Source of the DNA: JBCCFK01 sp965262315
GTDB lineage: Bacteria > Actinomycetota > Acidimicrobiia > Acidimicrobiales > UBA8592
Direction of reading: 5' to 3'
Assembly (NCBI GenBank): GCA_965262315.1
Contig: CBDHFJ010000163.1
Span: 84,663 to 148,662 of the forward strand
DNA length: 64,000 nucleotides
Each line of letters opens with the position of its first letter. Within the stretch, counting starts at the first letter, position 1. Positions 35,284-43,269 of this stretch are shown here, in pieces. A program made the translations under genes and the position numbers. The notes beneath the pieces were generated by a model, which was not told the origin of the DNA, did no database searches, and worked only from the letters and a program-made list of their open reading frames with translations.

Positions 35284-36138
35284 TCAGCGCGAGATCTTTC
35301 GCATGAGACCCTCCTGGGCCACCGAGGCGATCAGGGTGCCGTCGCGGCTGTAGATCATCCCGCGGTTGAACCCGCGGGCCCCGGACGCCGACGGTGAGTC
35401 GGTGGCGTACAGCATCCACTCGTCGGCGCGGAACGGCCGGTGGAACCACATCAGATGATCGAGGCTGGCGTTCATCATGTCGTCGCGGTAGGGCGAGATG
35501 TGGGGGATGATCGCGGTGTCCAGCAGCGTCATGTCCGACATGTAGGCGAGCACACAGGTGTGCTTGACGGGGTCGTCCGGGAGGGTGCCGTCGGCCCGGA
35601 TCCACACCATCTGCGCCGGAGCCCGGCCCTCCTTGAAGCGGTAGGGGAGGTCGGTCACGTACCGCATGTCCACCGGACGTGGACGGTCCCGCCACATCGT
35701 GGGGAAGGCCTCGGGGTTCTCTTCCATGAGCTGCGCCCGGCTCGGCAGCTCGTCGGGGTCGGGGACGTCGGGCATGGTGGCCTGGTGGTCGAAGCCGGGT
35801 TCGTCCCCGTGGAAGCTGGCCTGGAGGTTGAAGATCGCCCGGCCGTGCTGGATCGCCACCACGCGGCGGGTGACGAACGAGCGGCCGTCCCGGATGCGGT
35901 CCACCTCGTAGAGGATGGGGATCGACGGATCTCCTGGCCGCAGGAAGTACGAGTGCAGCGAGTGCACGGCGACGCTGTCGTCCACGGTGCGCGCGGCGGC
36001 GACCAGTGCCTGGCCGGCGACCTGCCCGCCGAACACCCGCTGGCGGTCCTCGTCGGGTTGCACCCCGCGGAAGATGTTGACCTCGATGGGTTCGATGTCC
36101 AGGAGGTCGAGGACGTCGTCGAGTGCTTCCTGTGGCAT
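35284..36138 (-). CDS. tesB: Acyl-CoA thioesterase II (TesB)
   Basis: A 284-residue double hot-dog thioesterase that hydrolyses acyl-CoA to free acid and CoA. The first hot-dog has RVFGGQVAGQAL and HSLHSYFLRPGDP. The second has SLDHLMWFHRPFRADEW and the terminal SRGFNRG-type motif (ARGFNRGMIYSRDG). It converges with the 32-residue ORF. A TATACC box lies 6 nt before the ATG. Confidence 0.93.
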   Translation of the reverse strand: MPQEALDDVLDLLDIEPIEVNIFRGVQPDEDRQRVFGGQVAGQALVAAARTVDDSVAVHSLHSYFLRPGDPSIPILYEVDRIRDGRSFVTRRVVAIQHGRAIFNLQASFHGDEPGFDHQATMPDVPDPDELPSRAQLMEENPEAFPTMWRDRPRPVDMRYVTDLPYRFKEGRAPAQMVWIRADGTLPDDPVKHTCVLAYMSDMTLLDTAIIPHISPYRDDMMNASLDHLMWFHRPFRADEWMLYATDSPSASGARGFNRGMIYSRDGTLIASVAQEGLMRKISR

Positions 36139-36144
36139 GGGGTT

Positions 36145-36150
36145 GGTATA
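36145..36150 (-). promoter_or_regulatory. Candidate -10 box, tesB
   Basis: TATACC, one base off TAnnnT, ends 6 nt before the ATG at 36138. Confidence 0.35.
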
Positions 36151-36185
36151 GCAGCCCGTCTCCGGACGCCGGACCCGACCGCCGT

Positions 36186-36191
36186 TACGCT
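36186..36191 (+). promoter_or_regulatory. -10 box, leaderless VOC/hydrolase operon
   Basis: TACGCT ends exactly 6 nt before the ATG at 36198 and is identical in sequence to the boxes at arfB and the DUF2461 gene. Confidence 0.5.
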
Positions 36192-36197
36192 GTCGTC

Positions 36198-36728
36198 ATG
36201 GCCAACGGACCCCCGATCTTCCAGTACGCCTACTTCGTGCAGTCGATCGAGGAGTCGGCCGAGCGCTGGGCCCGGCTCACCGGCGCGGGCCCGTTCTTCG
36301 TCACCGGCCATCACGTCGCGGACCGTTTCACGTACCGGGGTACCGACCAGGAAGCGGACGTCTCCTACGGGTTCGGGTACTCGGGCGACGTCCAGATCCA
36401 GCTGATCGAGCAACACGACGACACCCCGTCGATCTACCTCGACATGTTCCCCGACCACGCCGAGGGACATCACCACGTGGCCCGGCTGGTGGCCGACTAC
36501 CACGCCGAGCGGGATCGGATCGTCGGAGCCGGCTTCGAGCTCGCCTGCGAGCTGGAGGCCAACGGCATTCATGCCTGCTACCTCGACACCCGCTCGGCCA
36601 CGGGCGTCTTCACCGAGCTCCACTCGATCACCGATCGCATCCTGGCCACGTTCGCCCGCTGGCGCGACGCGCACGCGGAGTGGGACGGAACCGGTGACGT
36701 GCTGCGGGTCCACGTCTCGGGTACCTGA
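36198..36728 (+). CDS. VOC-superfamily (glyoxalase-like) protein
   Basis: A 176-residue vicinal-oxygen-chelate protein. The first half has FVQSIEESAERWARLTGAGPFF, a typical opening strand and helix. GHHHVARLVADYHAERDRI in the second half carries candidate metal-binding His, and TELHSITDR ends the domain. It may be an isomerase, dioxygenase or lyase; the reaction is unknown. It starts an operon of three genes, with the hydrolase 3 nt after its stop and the M15 lipoprotein beyond. Confidence 0.8.
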   Translation: MANGPPIFQYAYFVQSIEESAERWARLTGAGPFFVTGHHVADRFTYRGTDQEADVSYGFGYSGDVQIQLIEQHDDTPSIYLDMFPDHAEGHHHVARLVADYHAERDRIVGAGFELACELEANGIHACYLDTRSATGVFTELHSITDRILATFARWRDAHAEWDGTGDVLRVHVSGT

Positions 36729-36731
36729 CCC

Positions 36732-37535
36732 GTGGACCGCGGCAGCGTCGCCGCCCGTGGGCTCGAGCTGGCCTGGGACCGGGCCGGGGTCGGGCCCACC
36801 ATGATCTGGGGACACGGTCTGACGAGCAGCCGCGCCAACGAGGACCTGTCCGGGCCGGTGGATTGGTCCGCCGTGAGAGCCACGGTCGACGTGACCCGGT
36901 ACGACGCCAGAGGCCACGGCGAGTCCGGCTGGTCCGACGACACCACGACCTATGGCTGGGACGCACTGGCCGTCGACCAGATCGCGCTGGCCGACTCGCT
37001 GGGCATCGACACCTGGGTCAGCGGCGGCGCATCGATGGGAGCGGCGACCGCGCTCCACGTGGCCTGCGCCGCGCCGGAGCGCGTCCGGGCACTGGTGCTG
37101 ATGATCCCGCCCACGGCCTGGGAGACCCGGGCCGCACAGGTCGACGTCTACGAGACGATGGCGTCGATCATCGAGCGCCGAGGCATCGAGCGGCTGGTGG
37201 CGCTGGGTGCGGATGCGCCCCCGCCGGACCCGTTCGTCGGCGACGAGGCGTGGCGCGCCCGGCGTGACGCCACGATGCGAGCGGCGGACCCGACCCGGCT
37301 GGCGGGGGTGCTGCGGGGTGCCACGGGGGCCGATTTCCCGTCACCCGACGACATCGCCGCCATCGCGGTGCCCACGCTGATCCTGGCCTGGTCGGGTGAC
37401 CCCGGCCACCCGGTCTCCACGGCCGAGCTGCTCGGCGAGCTCATCGCCGACACCCGCTGCCAGGTGGCGACCACCGCCGCAGAGGTGGCCACCTGGACGT
37501 CCGACGTGGCGGGGTTCGTTCGCGAGGTGGGATGA
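36732..37535 (+). CDS. Alpha/beta hydrolase-fold protein lacking an obvious catalytic His
   Basis: 267 residues. The oxyanion HGL lies at 28-30, RYDARGHGES is the next strand, and the nucleophile elbow is GGASMGA (Ser101). After LILAWSGDPGHPVS the C-terminal segment, where the catalytic His normally sits, reads TTAAEVATWTSDV with no His. It may be inactive, or may use a His elsewhere. The GTG start is 3 nt after the VOC gene, and the stop overlaps the next ATG (ATGA). Confidence 0.78.
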   Translation: MDRGSVAARGLELAWDRAGVGPTMIWGHGLTSSRANEDLSGPVDWSAVRATVDVTRYDARGHGESGWSDDTTTYGWDALAVDQIALADSLGIDTWVSGGASMGAATALHVACAAPERVRALVLMIPPTAWETRAAQVDVYETMASIIERRGIERLVALGADAPPPDPFVGDEAWRARRDATMRAADPTRLAGVLRGATGADFPSPDDIAAIAVPTLILAWSGDPGHPVSTAELLGELIADTRCQVATTAAEVATWTSDVAGFVREVG

Positions 37536-38395
37536 ACCGGCTTGCGGGCCTGCTGCTGGTCGGTCTGCTGGCCGCTTGCAGCGCCGACACCCAGGGCTCG
37601 GCGACCGTCCCGACGTCGCGCCCTGTCGTCGGCACGGAGGTGGGCCCGATCCCGACCGGCTCGCTCGAGCCCACACCGATGCCGGCCCCCGCGACCACGC
37701 CGGCAGACGAGTCGGCGATCTCGACCGCCCCGGTCGACCCCACCTCCACCTCCACCTCCACCCCGACCCCGACCCCGACCCCGCGTCCGACGGCCAGCCC
37801 GACTCCCACCCCGGAGCCCGCCTGGTCGCTGGAGATCCGGGAGATCGACGGCGAGGTCCGGGCTCGGATCGAGCCCACGTCGTGGCGCCCCGGGTGCCCG
37901 GTGGGCCTGGAAGACCTGCGCCTGCTGACCTTCCCGCACGTGACCTTCGACGGCGACGTGGCCATGGGCGAGCTCATCGTGGCCACCGAGGTCGCGGAGC
38001 AGATCGGTGCCGTGTTCCGCCGCCTCTTCGAGGCCGGGTACCCGATCCAGCGCATCGAGCTCGTCGACGCCTACGGCGGTGACGACCTGATCTCGATGCA
38101 GGCCAACAACACCTCTGCGTTCAACTGTCGAGAGGTCGCGGGCAGGCCGGGGGTCTGGTCGAACCATGCGCTCGGGCTGGCCCTCGACCTCAACCCGCTG
38201 ATGAACCCGCTCGTCAGCGGGAACTTCGTCGACCCGCCCGAGGGCGCCGAGTTCCTCGACCGTGAGGATGGCCGCCTGGGCATGATCCTGCCCGGCGACG
38301 AGGCCGTACAGGCCTTCGCGGCCATGGGCTGGCGATGGGGCGGTGACTGGACCGGTCTCAAGGACTACCAGCACTTCTCCCACAACGGCCGTTGA
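37532..38395 (+). CDS. M15-family D-Ala-D-Ala carboxypeptidase-like lipoprotein
   Basis: A 287-residue secreted lipoprotein. The signal peptide ends LLAAC, followed by a Thr/Pro-rich stalk to about residue 92. The catalytic domain has SNHALGLALDLNP (zinc His and Asp near 211-218) and the second zinc site DYQHFSH, as in VanY/extensin-like M15 peptidases that trim peptidoglycan peptides. The stalk is encoded by a hexanucleotide repeat. The start overlaps the hydrolase stop. Confidence 0.85.
   Translation: MNRLAGLLLVGLLAACSADTQGSATVPTSRPVVGTEVGPIPTGSLEPTPMPAPATTPADESAISTAPVDPTSTSTSTPTPTPTPRPTASPTPTPEPAWSLEIREIDGEVRARIEPTSWRPGCPVGLEDLRLLTFPHVTFDGDVAMGELIVATEVAEQIGAVFRRLFEAGYPIQRIELVDAYGGDDLISMQANNTSAFNCREVAGRPGVWSNHALGLALDLNPLMNPLVSGNFVDPPEGAEFLDREDGRLGMILPGDEAVQAFAAMGWRWGGDWTGLKDYQHFSHNGR
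37741..37785 (+). repeat. In-frame hexanucleotide repeats encoding Ser/Thr/Pro stalk
   Basis: Three copies of a CCACCT-type unit are followed by four copies of CCCCGA. They encode alternating Thr-Ser and Thr-Pro, so copy-number changes would lengthen the stalk without a frameshift. Confidence 0.7.
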
Positions 38396-38403
38396 GCCGT
38401 GGG

Positions 38404-38409
38404 TACGCT
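38404..38409 (+). promoter_or_regulatory. -10 box, leaderless DUF2461 gene
   Basis: TACGCT ends 6 nt before the ATG at 38416. This decides the start over a TTG at 38392 that overlaps the previous stop. Confidence 0.5.
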
Positions 38410-38415
38410 CCGGCG

Positions 38416-39102
38416 ATGGCCAAGCGGTACTTCACCCCGGCGCTGTTCCAGTTCCTGAACGACCTGGCCCAGCACAACGAGCGCGAATGGTTCAAGGCCA
38501 ACCAGGACCGCTACGAGGCGGTGGTCCGCCAGCCGGCTCTCGACTTCATCACCGACATGGTCGAGCCCCTGCACGACATCTCGCCGCACTTCGTGGCGGA
38601 TTCGCGGACGGTCGGTGGGTCGCTGTTCCGCATTCAGCGCGACACCCGGTTCGGCAAGGACAAGACCCCGTACAAGCTGAACACCGGTGTGCACTTCCGG
38701 CACGAGCGGGCCAAGGACGCACACGCACCCGGCTTCTACATCCACCTCGAGCCGCGGCGCTGCTTCATGGGTGTGGGGCTGTGGATGCCCGAGTCCAAGG
38801 TGGCGTATCGGATCCGGCACCACATCGACGAGCACCAGGACGACTGGGTCGCCGCCACCCGTCGCGGCTCGTTCGCGGGCACGTTCGAGCTGGGCGGCGA
38901 CTCCCTGAAGCGGCCGCCGAAGGGCTTCGACCCCGAGCACCCGTTGATCGACGACCTGAAGCGGAAGAGCTTCATGGCCACGGCCTCGCTCACCCAGGGT
39001 GACGTGACCCGAGCCGACTTCATGGACGGGTTCGTCGAGCGCTGCCAGGCTGCGGCGCCGATGATGGCGCTGCTGTGCGCGGCCGTCGAGATCCCGTTCT
39101 GA
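38416..39102 (+). CDS. DUF2461 / TIGR02453 family protein
   Basis: A 228-residue protein of a widespread uncharacterised family. RYFTPALFQFLNDLAQHNEREWF is the family's N-terminal hallmark, followed by the central FRIQRDTRFGKDKTPYK and GFYIHLEP. No enzymatic role is established. It has its own promoter box and converges with the frameshifted lipoprotein. Confidence 0.87.
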   Translation: MAKRYFTPALFQFLNDLAQHNEREWFKANQDRYEAVVRQPALDFITDMVEPLHDISPHFVADSRTVGGSLFRIQRDTRFGKDKTPYKLNTGVHFRHERAKDAHAPGFYIHLEPRRCFMGVGLWMPESKVAYRIRHHIDEHQDDWVAATRRGSFAGTFELGGDSLKRPPKGFDPEHPLIDDLKRKSFMATASLTQGDVTRADFMDGFVERCQAAAPMMALLCAAVEIPF

Positions 39103-39111
39103 GGGCCCGGG

Positions 39112-40139
39112 TCACCGCACGCTGATCGTGGTCGCGGCCGTGTCGGCCGTCGGGCGGCCCACGCGGATGGTGACGTCGGAGCCGATGTCGGCCAGGGTGC
39201 CCACCGTCACCACCACGGTGTCGCCGACGGCCCCGGCGCCCTCGGCCGGACCGTCCACCCACGTCGTGTCGCCCGCGCGTCCACCCACCGAGAAGGCGAC
39301 GAGGTCCGCCGAAACGATCGTGCCGGTGCAGTCCGCGTCGCCCGCCACGTCCACCACCGTGAAGGACACCGTGGCTTCGACGAACGCTCGACCTGCCGGT
39401 GCCCGGCGGGGGAGCCCGGCGTCGCCGACGTCGGCTGGGGAGATCGAACGACTGGGTCGCCAGCACCAGCGACGCCGCCAACCGGCTCGGCCCACACACC
39501 ACGTTGCCGTCGACGGTCTCGTCCAGCGCGGCCGGGATCGCCCGGAGCACGGGCCCGCCGGTCGGCACGGGACCCGCGAGCGGGAGGACGCGCCTGGGTC
39601 GACTCCGGAGTTCCCAACACGAGCGTGCCGTCGGCGAGCTCGAAGGTCGGGTCGACCTCCCACGAGACCAGCATCGTGCCGGTCACGCCGGGGCGGATCG
39701 CCGATCGGGGCCGGATGTCGTCGCTGAGCAGCGGCGCCGGTGTGGTCGTGCCACCGACCCGGAGCGAGAAGAAGCGTCGGTCGTCGAGGGTCAGGGTGCC
39801 CGCCGACAGCGGATTCTCGACGGCGACGGTGAGGTGGAGGAACGAGCCGGTCGACGGCAGTCCCAGGCCGGTCGCGCGGCTGGTCGGGTCCTCGTTGGAC
39901 AGCTCGGCCACGGTGGGGGCGAAGATCACGCCGCCGTAGGTGACCGAGCGGTCGCCGATCTCGATGACGTTCACCTCGACCGCGGGTGTGGTCGGCGTTG
40001 GAACGGCGTCGTCCGGGCTCTGTGCGGGCACCGCCGTGCGCGCGGGCGGTCGGGTGGGCTCGGGCTCGGTCGCTCCCTCGGAGCCACCGCACGCGGCCAG
40101 CAGGGCCCCGACGGCCAGGAGCAGGCGCCCGATCCGCAT
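39112..40139 (-). pseudogene. Secreted lipoprotein with two single-base frameshifts
   Basis: The gene starts MRIGRLLLAVGALLAACGG (signal peptide and lipobox) with a TACCGT box 6 nt upstream. The first frame runs to about 39590 (ending near GTPESTQARP), the second from about 39590 to 39440 (PTGGPVLRAIPAALDE), and the third to the stop at 39112 (PADVGDAGLPRR to TISVR). Removing one C from a CCTCCC run near 39588 and one C from a CCCC run near 39442 restores a single 341-residue frame. The domains look like two beta-sandwiches. The defects may be homopolymer sequencing errors or real mutations. No catalytic motif is visible. Confidence 0.75.
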
Positions 40140-40145
40140 GGGGAA

Positions 40146-40151
40146 ACGGTA
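40146..40151 (-). promoter_or_regulatory. -10 box, leaderless lipoprotein
   Basis: TACCGT ends 6 nt before the ATG at 40139. Confidence 0.5.
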
Positions 40152-40185
40152 AACGGGCGTCACCGACTGGTGCGGGAGCCCTCGG

Positions 40186-41292
40186 CTACTCCTGGAACGG
40201 GAGCGTGGTGACGACTCCCGTGCGCGCGCCCAGCTCGCCGTCGATGTCCAGCCGGGTCCCGGGCTCGGCGTGGGCCCGGTCGAGGAGTGCGAGACCGATG
40301 GCCCGGTCGAAGCGGTACGAGTGGCACACCGCACGGACGGCACCGACCGATCTCCCGTCGACGCTGGCCGGCCACGGGTGGGCGTTGGGCCCGGTCGGCT
40401 GGTCGTCGAGCCACACGCCGACGAGCTTGCGAGGCGCGGCGCCACTCTCTCGGAGGGCGAGGAGCGCGTCCTTGCCGATGAAGTCCACGTCGGCGTCGAG
40501 TGACATGAAGCGCTCGAGCCCGAGCTCCAGTGGCGTGCAGTCGTCCACGGTGTCGGCCCGGAACGAGAGGAGGTTGCTCTCGATGCGTTCGACGTAGTTG
40601 GGTGCACCCGGCCCGATGCCGTACGGCTCACCGGCGGCCATCACCAGGTTCCACAGATCCACCCCGCGGCTGCCATCGCGGAGGTAGAGCTCGAACCCGC
40701 CCTGTTTCGACCAGCCTGCCCGGGCGACGAGGAGGGGGATGCCATCCACCTCGGCGGGCCCGAACCAGAAGTACTTCAGCTCGCGGATCCAGTCGCCGAA
40801 GATCGAGGCGATCACGTCCTCGGCCTTGGGGCCCTGGACCGCCAGTGGCGACACATCCGGCTCGGTCACGCGAACGTCGAGGCCGCGCTCGGCAGCGATG
40901 GCCCGGGCCCACCACAACACGTCGCCGTCGGCGATCGAGAGCCACCAACGGTCCTCCTCCACCTTCAGGACCACCGGGTCGTTGAGGATCCGGCCCGCGT
41001 GGTCGCACACGGGGGCGTACTTCCCCTGACCGACAGCCTGGCTGCGGAGGTCGCGGGCACACAGCATCTGGGCGAGGGCGCCGGCATCGGGGCCGTGCAT
41101 CTCGACCTGTCGTTGGCACGCGACGTCCCAGACGGCAACCCCTTCGGTGAGGCGGCGATACTCGGCCTCGGGGTCTCCGTAGAGGACTGGCATGTACATC
41201 TGGTTGTAGATGGACAGGTGGGTGACGCCGGCCGCGACCGTGGCATCGAAGAACGGGGACTTGGCCACGCGTGGCCCGAGCGCGAGCTCCAT
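40186..41292 (-). CDS. DmdA-like aminomethyltransferase-family protein
   Basis: A 368-residue GcvT-fold protein. The opening SPFFDATVAAGV with SIYNQMYMPV, then WDVACQRQVEMHGPDA, and later ELKYFWFG, NYVERIESNLLSF and DDCTPLELGLERF resemble the DMSP demethylase DmdA more than glycine-cleavage T protein. It would transfer a methyl or C1 group to tetrahydrofolate. DMSP as substrate is a hypothesis; other sulfonium or N-methyl compounds are possible. GGAGGTG precedes the ATG. Confidence 0.72.
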   Translation of the reverse strand: MELALGPRVAKSPFFDATVAAGVTHLSIYNQMYMPVLYGDPEAEYRRLTEGVAVWDVACQRQVEMHGPDAGALAQMLCARDLRSQAVGQGKYAPVCDHAGRILNDPVVLKVEEDRWWLSIADGDVLWWARAIAAERGLDVRVTEPDVSPLAVQGPKAEDVIASIFGDWIRELKYFWFGPAEVDGIPLLVARAGWSKQGGFELYLRDGSRGVDLWNLVMAAGEPYGIGPGAPNYVERIESNLLSFRADTVDDCTPLELGLERFMSLDADVDFIGKDALLALRESGAAPRKLVGVWLDDQPTGPNAHPWPASVDGRSVGAVRAVCHSYRFDRAIGLALLDRAHAEPGTRLDIDGELGARTGVVTTLPFQE

Positions 41293-41314
41293 GATTCACC
41301 TCCGGACGGGGCGT

Positions 41315-41329
41315 CGCTCGATTCGAGCG
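41315..41329. promoter_or_regulatory. 15-bp palindrome, candidate operator of the DmdA-like gene
   Basis: CGCTCGA-T-TCGAGCG is a perfect 7-bp inverted repeat around one base. It sits just downstream of a TAATGT box, where the transcription start would be. Confidence 0.45.
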
Positions 41330-41334
41330 GCGTG

Positions 41335-41340
41335 ACATTA
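41335..41340 (-). promoter_or_regulatory. -10 box of the DmdA-like gene
   Basis: TAATGT lies 42 nt before the ATG at 41292, next to the palindromes CGCTCGATTCGAGCG and ACCGGCCGGT. Confidence 0.4.
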
Positions 41341-41423
41341 CCGGCCGGTGGCCTGCTCGGCAGGTCCGCGCGGTGTCGCGAACGTGACGCCTCGTCATGG
41401 CGTCGATGTCGGGGGTGGTGAGG

Positions 41424-43142
41424 TCAGTCCTGGTGGTCGGAGAGTTCGCGGTCGCCGGTGAGGGCCGCCTTGACCACCTTGCCGCTCGCGGTGCGGGGCA
41501 GCGGATCGTTCCGGCGTTCCCAGATCGACGGAACCTTGTACGCGGCGAGTTCGTCGGCGCACCAGGCCGTCAACGAGTCCGGATCGAACACATCGGCGGC
41601 CGGGACCACGAAGGCCTTGACCTCCTGGCCGTGATCGACGTCGTCGACCCCGACCACGGCGACCTCGGCGACATCCGGGTGCGACTCGAGCCGCTGCTCG
41701 ATCTCGAGCGGCGAGATGTTCTCGCCCGAGCGGATGATCATCTCCCGAGCCCGCGAGTTCAGGAACAACAGCCCGGCCTCCAGGCGTCCGACGTCGCCCA
41801 TGGCCAACCATCGGCCCGGTTTCAGCGCGTCCCGTGTGGCCTTCTCGTCGCCCCAGTAGCGCAGCATCGTGTAGGGCGACCGGACGTGTACCTCACCGTC
41901 CACGCCGTCGGCGACGACATTGCCGAGCTCGTCACGGATCTCGATCTCGGCGCCCAGGCACGCACGGCCCGTGGCGTCGGGATTGGCCCGGAACTCCTCG
42001 CCGCCGATGCTGGTGACCACGGCACAGGATTCACTGGATCCGTACCCCTGCCCGATCGAGGCCGCGGCGCCTGGAAACGCCTCGCGGATGCGTTCCTGGA
42101 GGTGGCGGGTGAAGTGGGCGCCGCCGGTGCTCACTCGAGTCAGGCTCGACAGGTCTCGGGTCGCGAGATCCGGATGGTCCATCACCCGCGGCGCCATGGA
42201 GCCGATCGCCGCCCACGTGGTCACCCGCTCCTGTTCGATCAGTCGCAGGACGTCGGCCGGGTCGAAGCGGCCCGACCGGAAGACCACCGTGGATCCCGCC
42301 CGGAAGTGCATCAGGATGCCGGCGAGCAGCCCGGAGAGGTGGAAGAGCGGCGCGGTGTTCAGCGACACCTGCCTGGTGTCGGGAACCATCGCCGGGTCGA
42401 TGCCCATCGCCGTGAGCGCGATCAGCTTCTTCTCCTCGGCGTTGTGGCTGGTCCCGTCGACGAATCCCACGAGTCCGCGGTGTGACAGGAGCGCGCCCTT
42501 GGCCCGACCCGTGGTCCCGGACGTGAACAGGATGAGTGCAGGGTCGTCCTCGTCGATCTCGACGTCGGGGTGCGGGTCGCCGTCGGGCCCGAAGAACTCG
42601 GGCTGCTGGTCGATGTCGACGACGGTCACCGCATCCGGGATCGCTGGCGCACGGGCCAGCCGTCGCGTGTCCCCGACGATCACGGCCGGCTCGGTCAGCC
42701 GGAGCGCATGGTCGATCTCGGCCTCGGTCCACCAGCCGTTGAAGGCGGCGACGATGCCCCCGATGCCCGCCACCGCGAAGAACGTGATGACCCATTCGGG
42801 GCTGTTCGCCGCGAGGATGCCGACGCGATCCCCCTTGGTGACGCCGAGGTCCGCGAGGCGCGCCGCGGTCGCGTCGACACGGCGTTGCAGCTCGGCGTAG
42901 CTGATGCGGGTGTCGCCGAGGACGAGACCGTCGAGGTCGCCGTGAGCGGTGGTGTCGGCGGCGAGCAGCGCGCGCAGCGACCGGTGCCGGTTGGCGAACA
43001 CCAGCGAGGCGACACCGAGCACGTCCTCGACGGCGGTCTCCCACCGGCCGCCCGGGCCGCACAGCTCCGCGCGCACCGACGCCGCGATGGCCTCCTTCGA
43101 GGGCGCGTCGGCGTCGTGGTCGTCGTTTCGCTGCTCGCTCAT
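41424..43142 (-). CDS. Fatty-acyl-CoA ligase (ANL superfamily)
   Basis: A 572-residue adenylate-forming ligase. Motifs are LFTSGTTGRAKGALL, QGYGSSES, AMGDVGRLEAG, hinge SRAREMIIRSGENI and the lysine region TASGKVVKAAL. The substrate pocket cannot be read. It diverges from the P450 at 43270 and likely shares control with it, so it may activate a substrate or product of that P450. AGGAG precedes the ATG closely. A longer frame upstream lacks support. Confidence 0.9.
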   Translation of the reverse strand: MSEQRNDDHDADAPSKEAIAASVRAELCGPGGRWETAVEDVLGVASLVFANRHRSLRALLAADTTAHGDLDGLVLGDTRISYAELQRRVDATAARLADLGVTKGDRVGILAANSPEWVITFFAVAGIGGIVAAFNGWWTEAEIDHALRLTEPAVIVGDTRRLARAPAIPDAVTVVDIDQQPEFFGPDGDPHPDVEIDEDDPALILFTSGTTGRAKGALLSHRGLVGFVDGTSHNAEEKKLIALTAMGIDPAMVPDTRQVSLNTAPLFHLSGLLAGILMHFRAGSTVVFRSGRFDPADVLRLIEQERVTTWAAIGSMAPRVMDHPDLATRDLSSLTRVSTGGAHFTRHLQERIREAFPGAAASIGQGYGSSESCAVVTSIGGEEFRANPDATGRACLGAEIEIRDELGNVVADGVDGEVHVRSPYTMLRYWGDEKATRDALKPGRWLAMGDVGRLEAGLLFLNSRAREMIIRSGENISPLEIEQRLESHPDVAEVAVVGVDDVDHGQEVKAFVVPAADVFDPDSLTAWCADELAAYKVPSIWERRNDPLPRTASGKVVKAALTGDRELSDHQD

Positions 43143-43219
43143 GCTCCTGCCCTCTCGTCGCCGGCGCGACGGACCCCGCGGCCACGCTCGCAGCGCTCGC
43201 TCACGCCGACACCATGGCA

Positions 43220-43238
43220 TACGGTTGCCGGACAACCG
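43220..43238. promoter_or_regulatory. Inverted repeat over candidate -10 of the P450 gene
   Basis: CGGTTG-CCGGA-CAACCG (43222-43227 / 43233-43238) overlaps the plus-strand TACGGT box at 43220-43225, about 45 nt before the P450 start. It is a plausible repressor site for the divergent ligase/P450 pair. Confidence 0.45.
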
Positions 43239-43269
43239 AAGCTGCGGGAGCATCCGGGGGGACCGAGCA

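Noticed and set aside
37741..37785. Satellite or origin-like iteron repeat
   Set aside because: The repeat is codon-phased inside a secreted-protein stalk, so it is explained by coding.
38392..38415. TTG start for the DUF2461 gene overlapping the previous stop
   Set aside because: The ATG at 38416 has a TACGCT box at the leaderless 6-nt spacing, and the family starts there.
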